5,468 nt of DNA from Myxococcales bacterium (GTDB lineage Bacteria > Myxococcota > Polyangia > Fen-1088), in contig PMBY01000408.1 in the NCBI GenBank assembly GCA_003153875.1, positions 1-5,468 of the forward strand. Reading direction: 5' to 3'. Made by a program: the position numbers and the translations under genes. Of this stretch, positions 5,385 through 5,468 are shown piece after piece; the first letter of the stretch is position 1, and every line of letters starts with the position of its first letter. The notes under the pieces were generated by a model. The model did no database searches. It had not been told where the DNA came from and saw only the letters and a list, made by a program, of their open reading frames with translations.

Positions 5385-5468
5385 ATGCGGCGCGTGCTAG
5401 TGGTGGATGACGAAGAGAACCTTCGTCACATGCTGCAGACGTTGCTCAAGCGGGAAGGCTACGAACCG
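5385..5468 (+). CDS. Response regulator, N-terminus only (NtrC-like)
   Basis: The first 28 codons, MRRVLVVDDEENLRHMLQTL onward, are the opening of a receiver (CheY-like) domain: strand beta1 (VLVVDD) with the acidic pair D8/D9 that binds Mg2+, then helix alpha1. The phospho-accepting Asp and the output domain lie beyond the right edge. The wording VVDDEENLRHMLQTLLKREGY is typical of sigma54-dependent NtrC-family regulators, but the output domain cannot be seen. GAGG (5377-5380) four bases before ATG serves as ribosome site. It is divergent from glpK. Confidence 0.88.
   Translation, partial: MRRVLVVDDEENLRHMLQTLLKREGYEP

Overview
The window is GC-rich, gene-dense bacterial DNA. It probably comes from a Gram-negative deltaproteobacterium or myxobacterium (Myxococcota-like). 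The evidence is a VKOR-DsbA fusion with an extra cysteine cluster, a CsgG/LpoB-like lipoprotein of the kind common in myxobacteria, two lipoproteins in all, and the start of an NtrC-like response regulator. The taxonomic placement is inference from protein style, not from a marker gene.

All complete genes are on the minus strand and read right to left. At the right end, two genes diverge across a gap of about 115 bases. The first codons of a response regulator run off the right edge on the plus strand. Glycerol kinase (glpK, start chosen at 5269) runs leftward and is followed after 3 bases by a GTG-started RNA 2',3'-cyclic phosphodiesterase (thpR), a tightly coupled pair. A 137-base gap follows. 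It holds a 45-base decayed copy of an internal glpK segment, an 8-base direct repeat, a good sigma70-type promoter and a perfect Shine-Dalgarno. These last two drive a small lipoprotein gene of unknown function (2709-3110).

From 2111 to 2708 there is no convincing gene. Its right part holds a dense set of overlapping inverted repeats (2542-2643), including a long hairpin followed by a T run that would terminate leftward transcription from the small lipoprotein gene. A second hairpin lies at 2494-2527. The left part carries helically phased AAACC repeats upstream of the next gene. That gene (1127-2110) encodes a probable lipoprotein with two hydrophobic segments, a proline-rich linker and a C-terminal CsgG/LpoB-like domain. 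After a 183-base gap comes a membrane VKOR fused to a DsbA-like thioredoxin domain, truncated by the left edge.

The genes do not form one pathway. Several act in or on the cell envelope: two lipoproteins and a disulfide-forming enzyme. The other two complete genes cover glycerol phosphorylation and RNA end processing. I found no complete mobile element, CRISPR array, rRNA or tRNA, and no obvious novel multi-gene system. The most unusual signals are the glpK relic beside thpR and the nested inverted repeats at 2542-2643.
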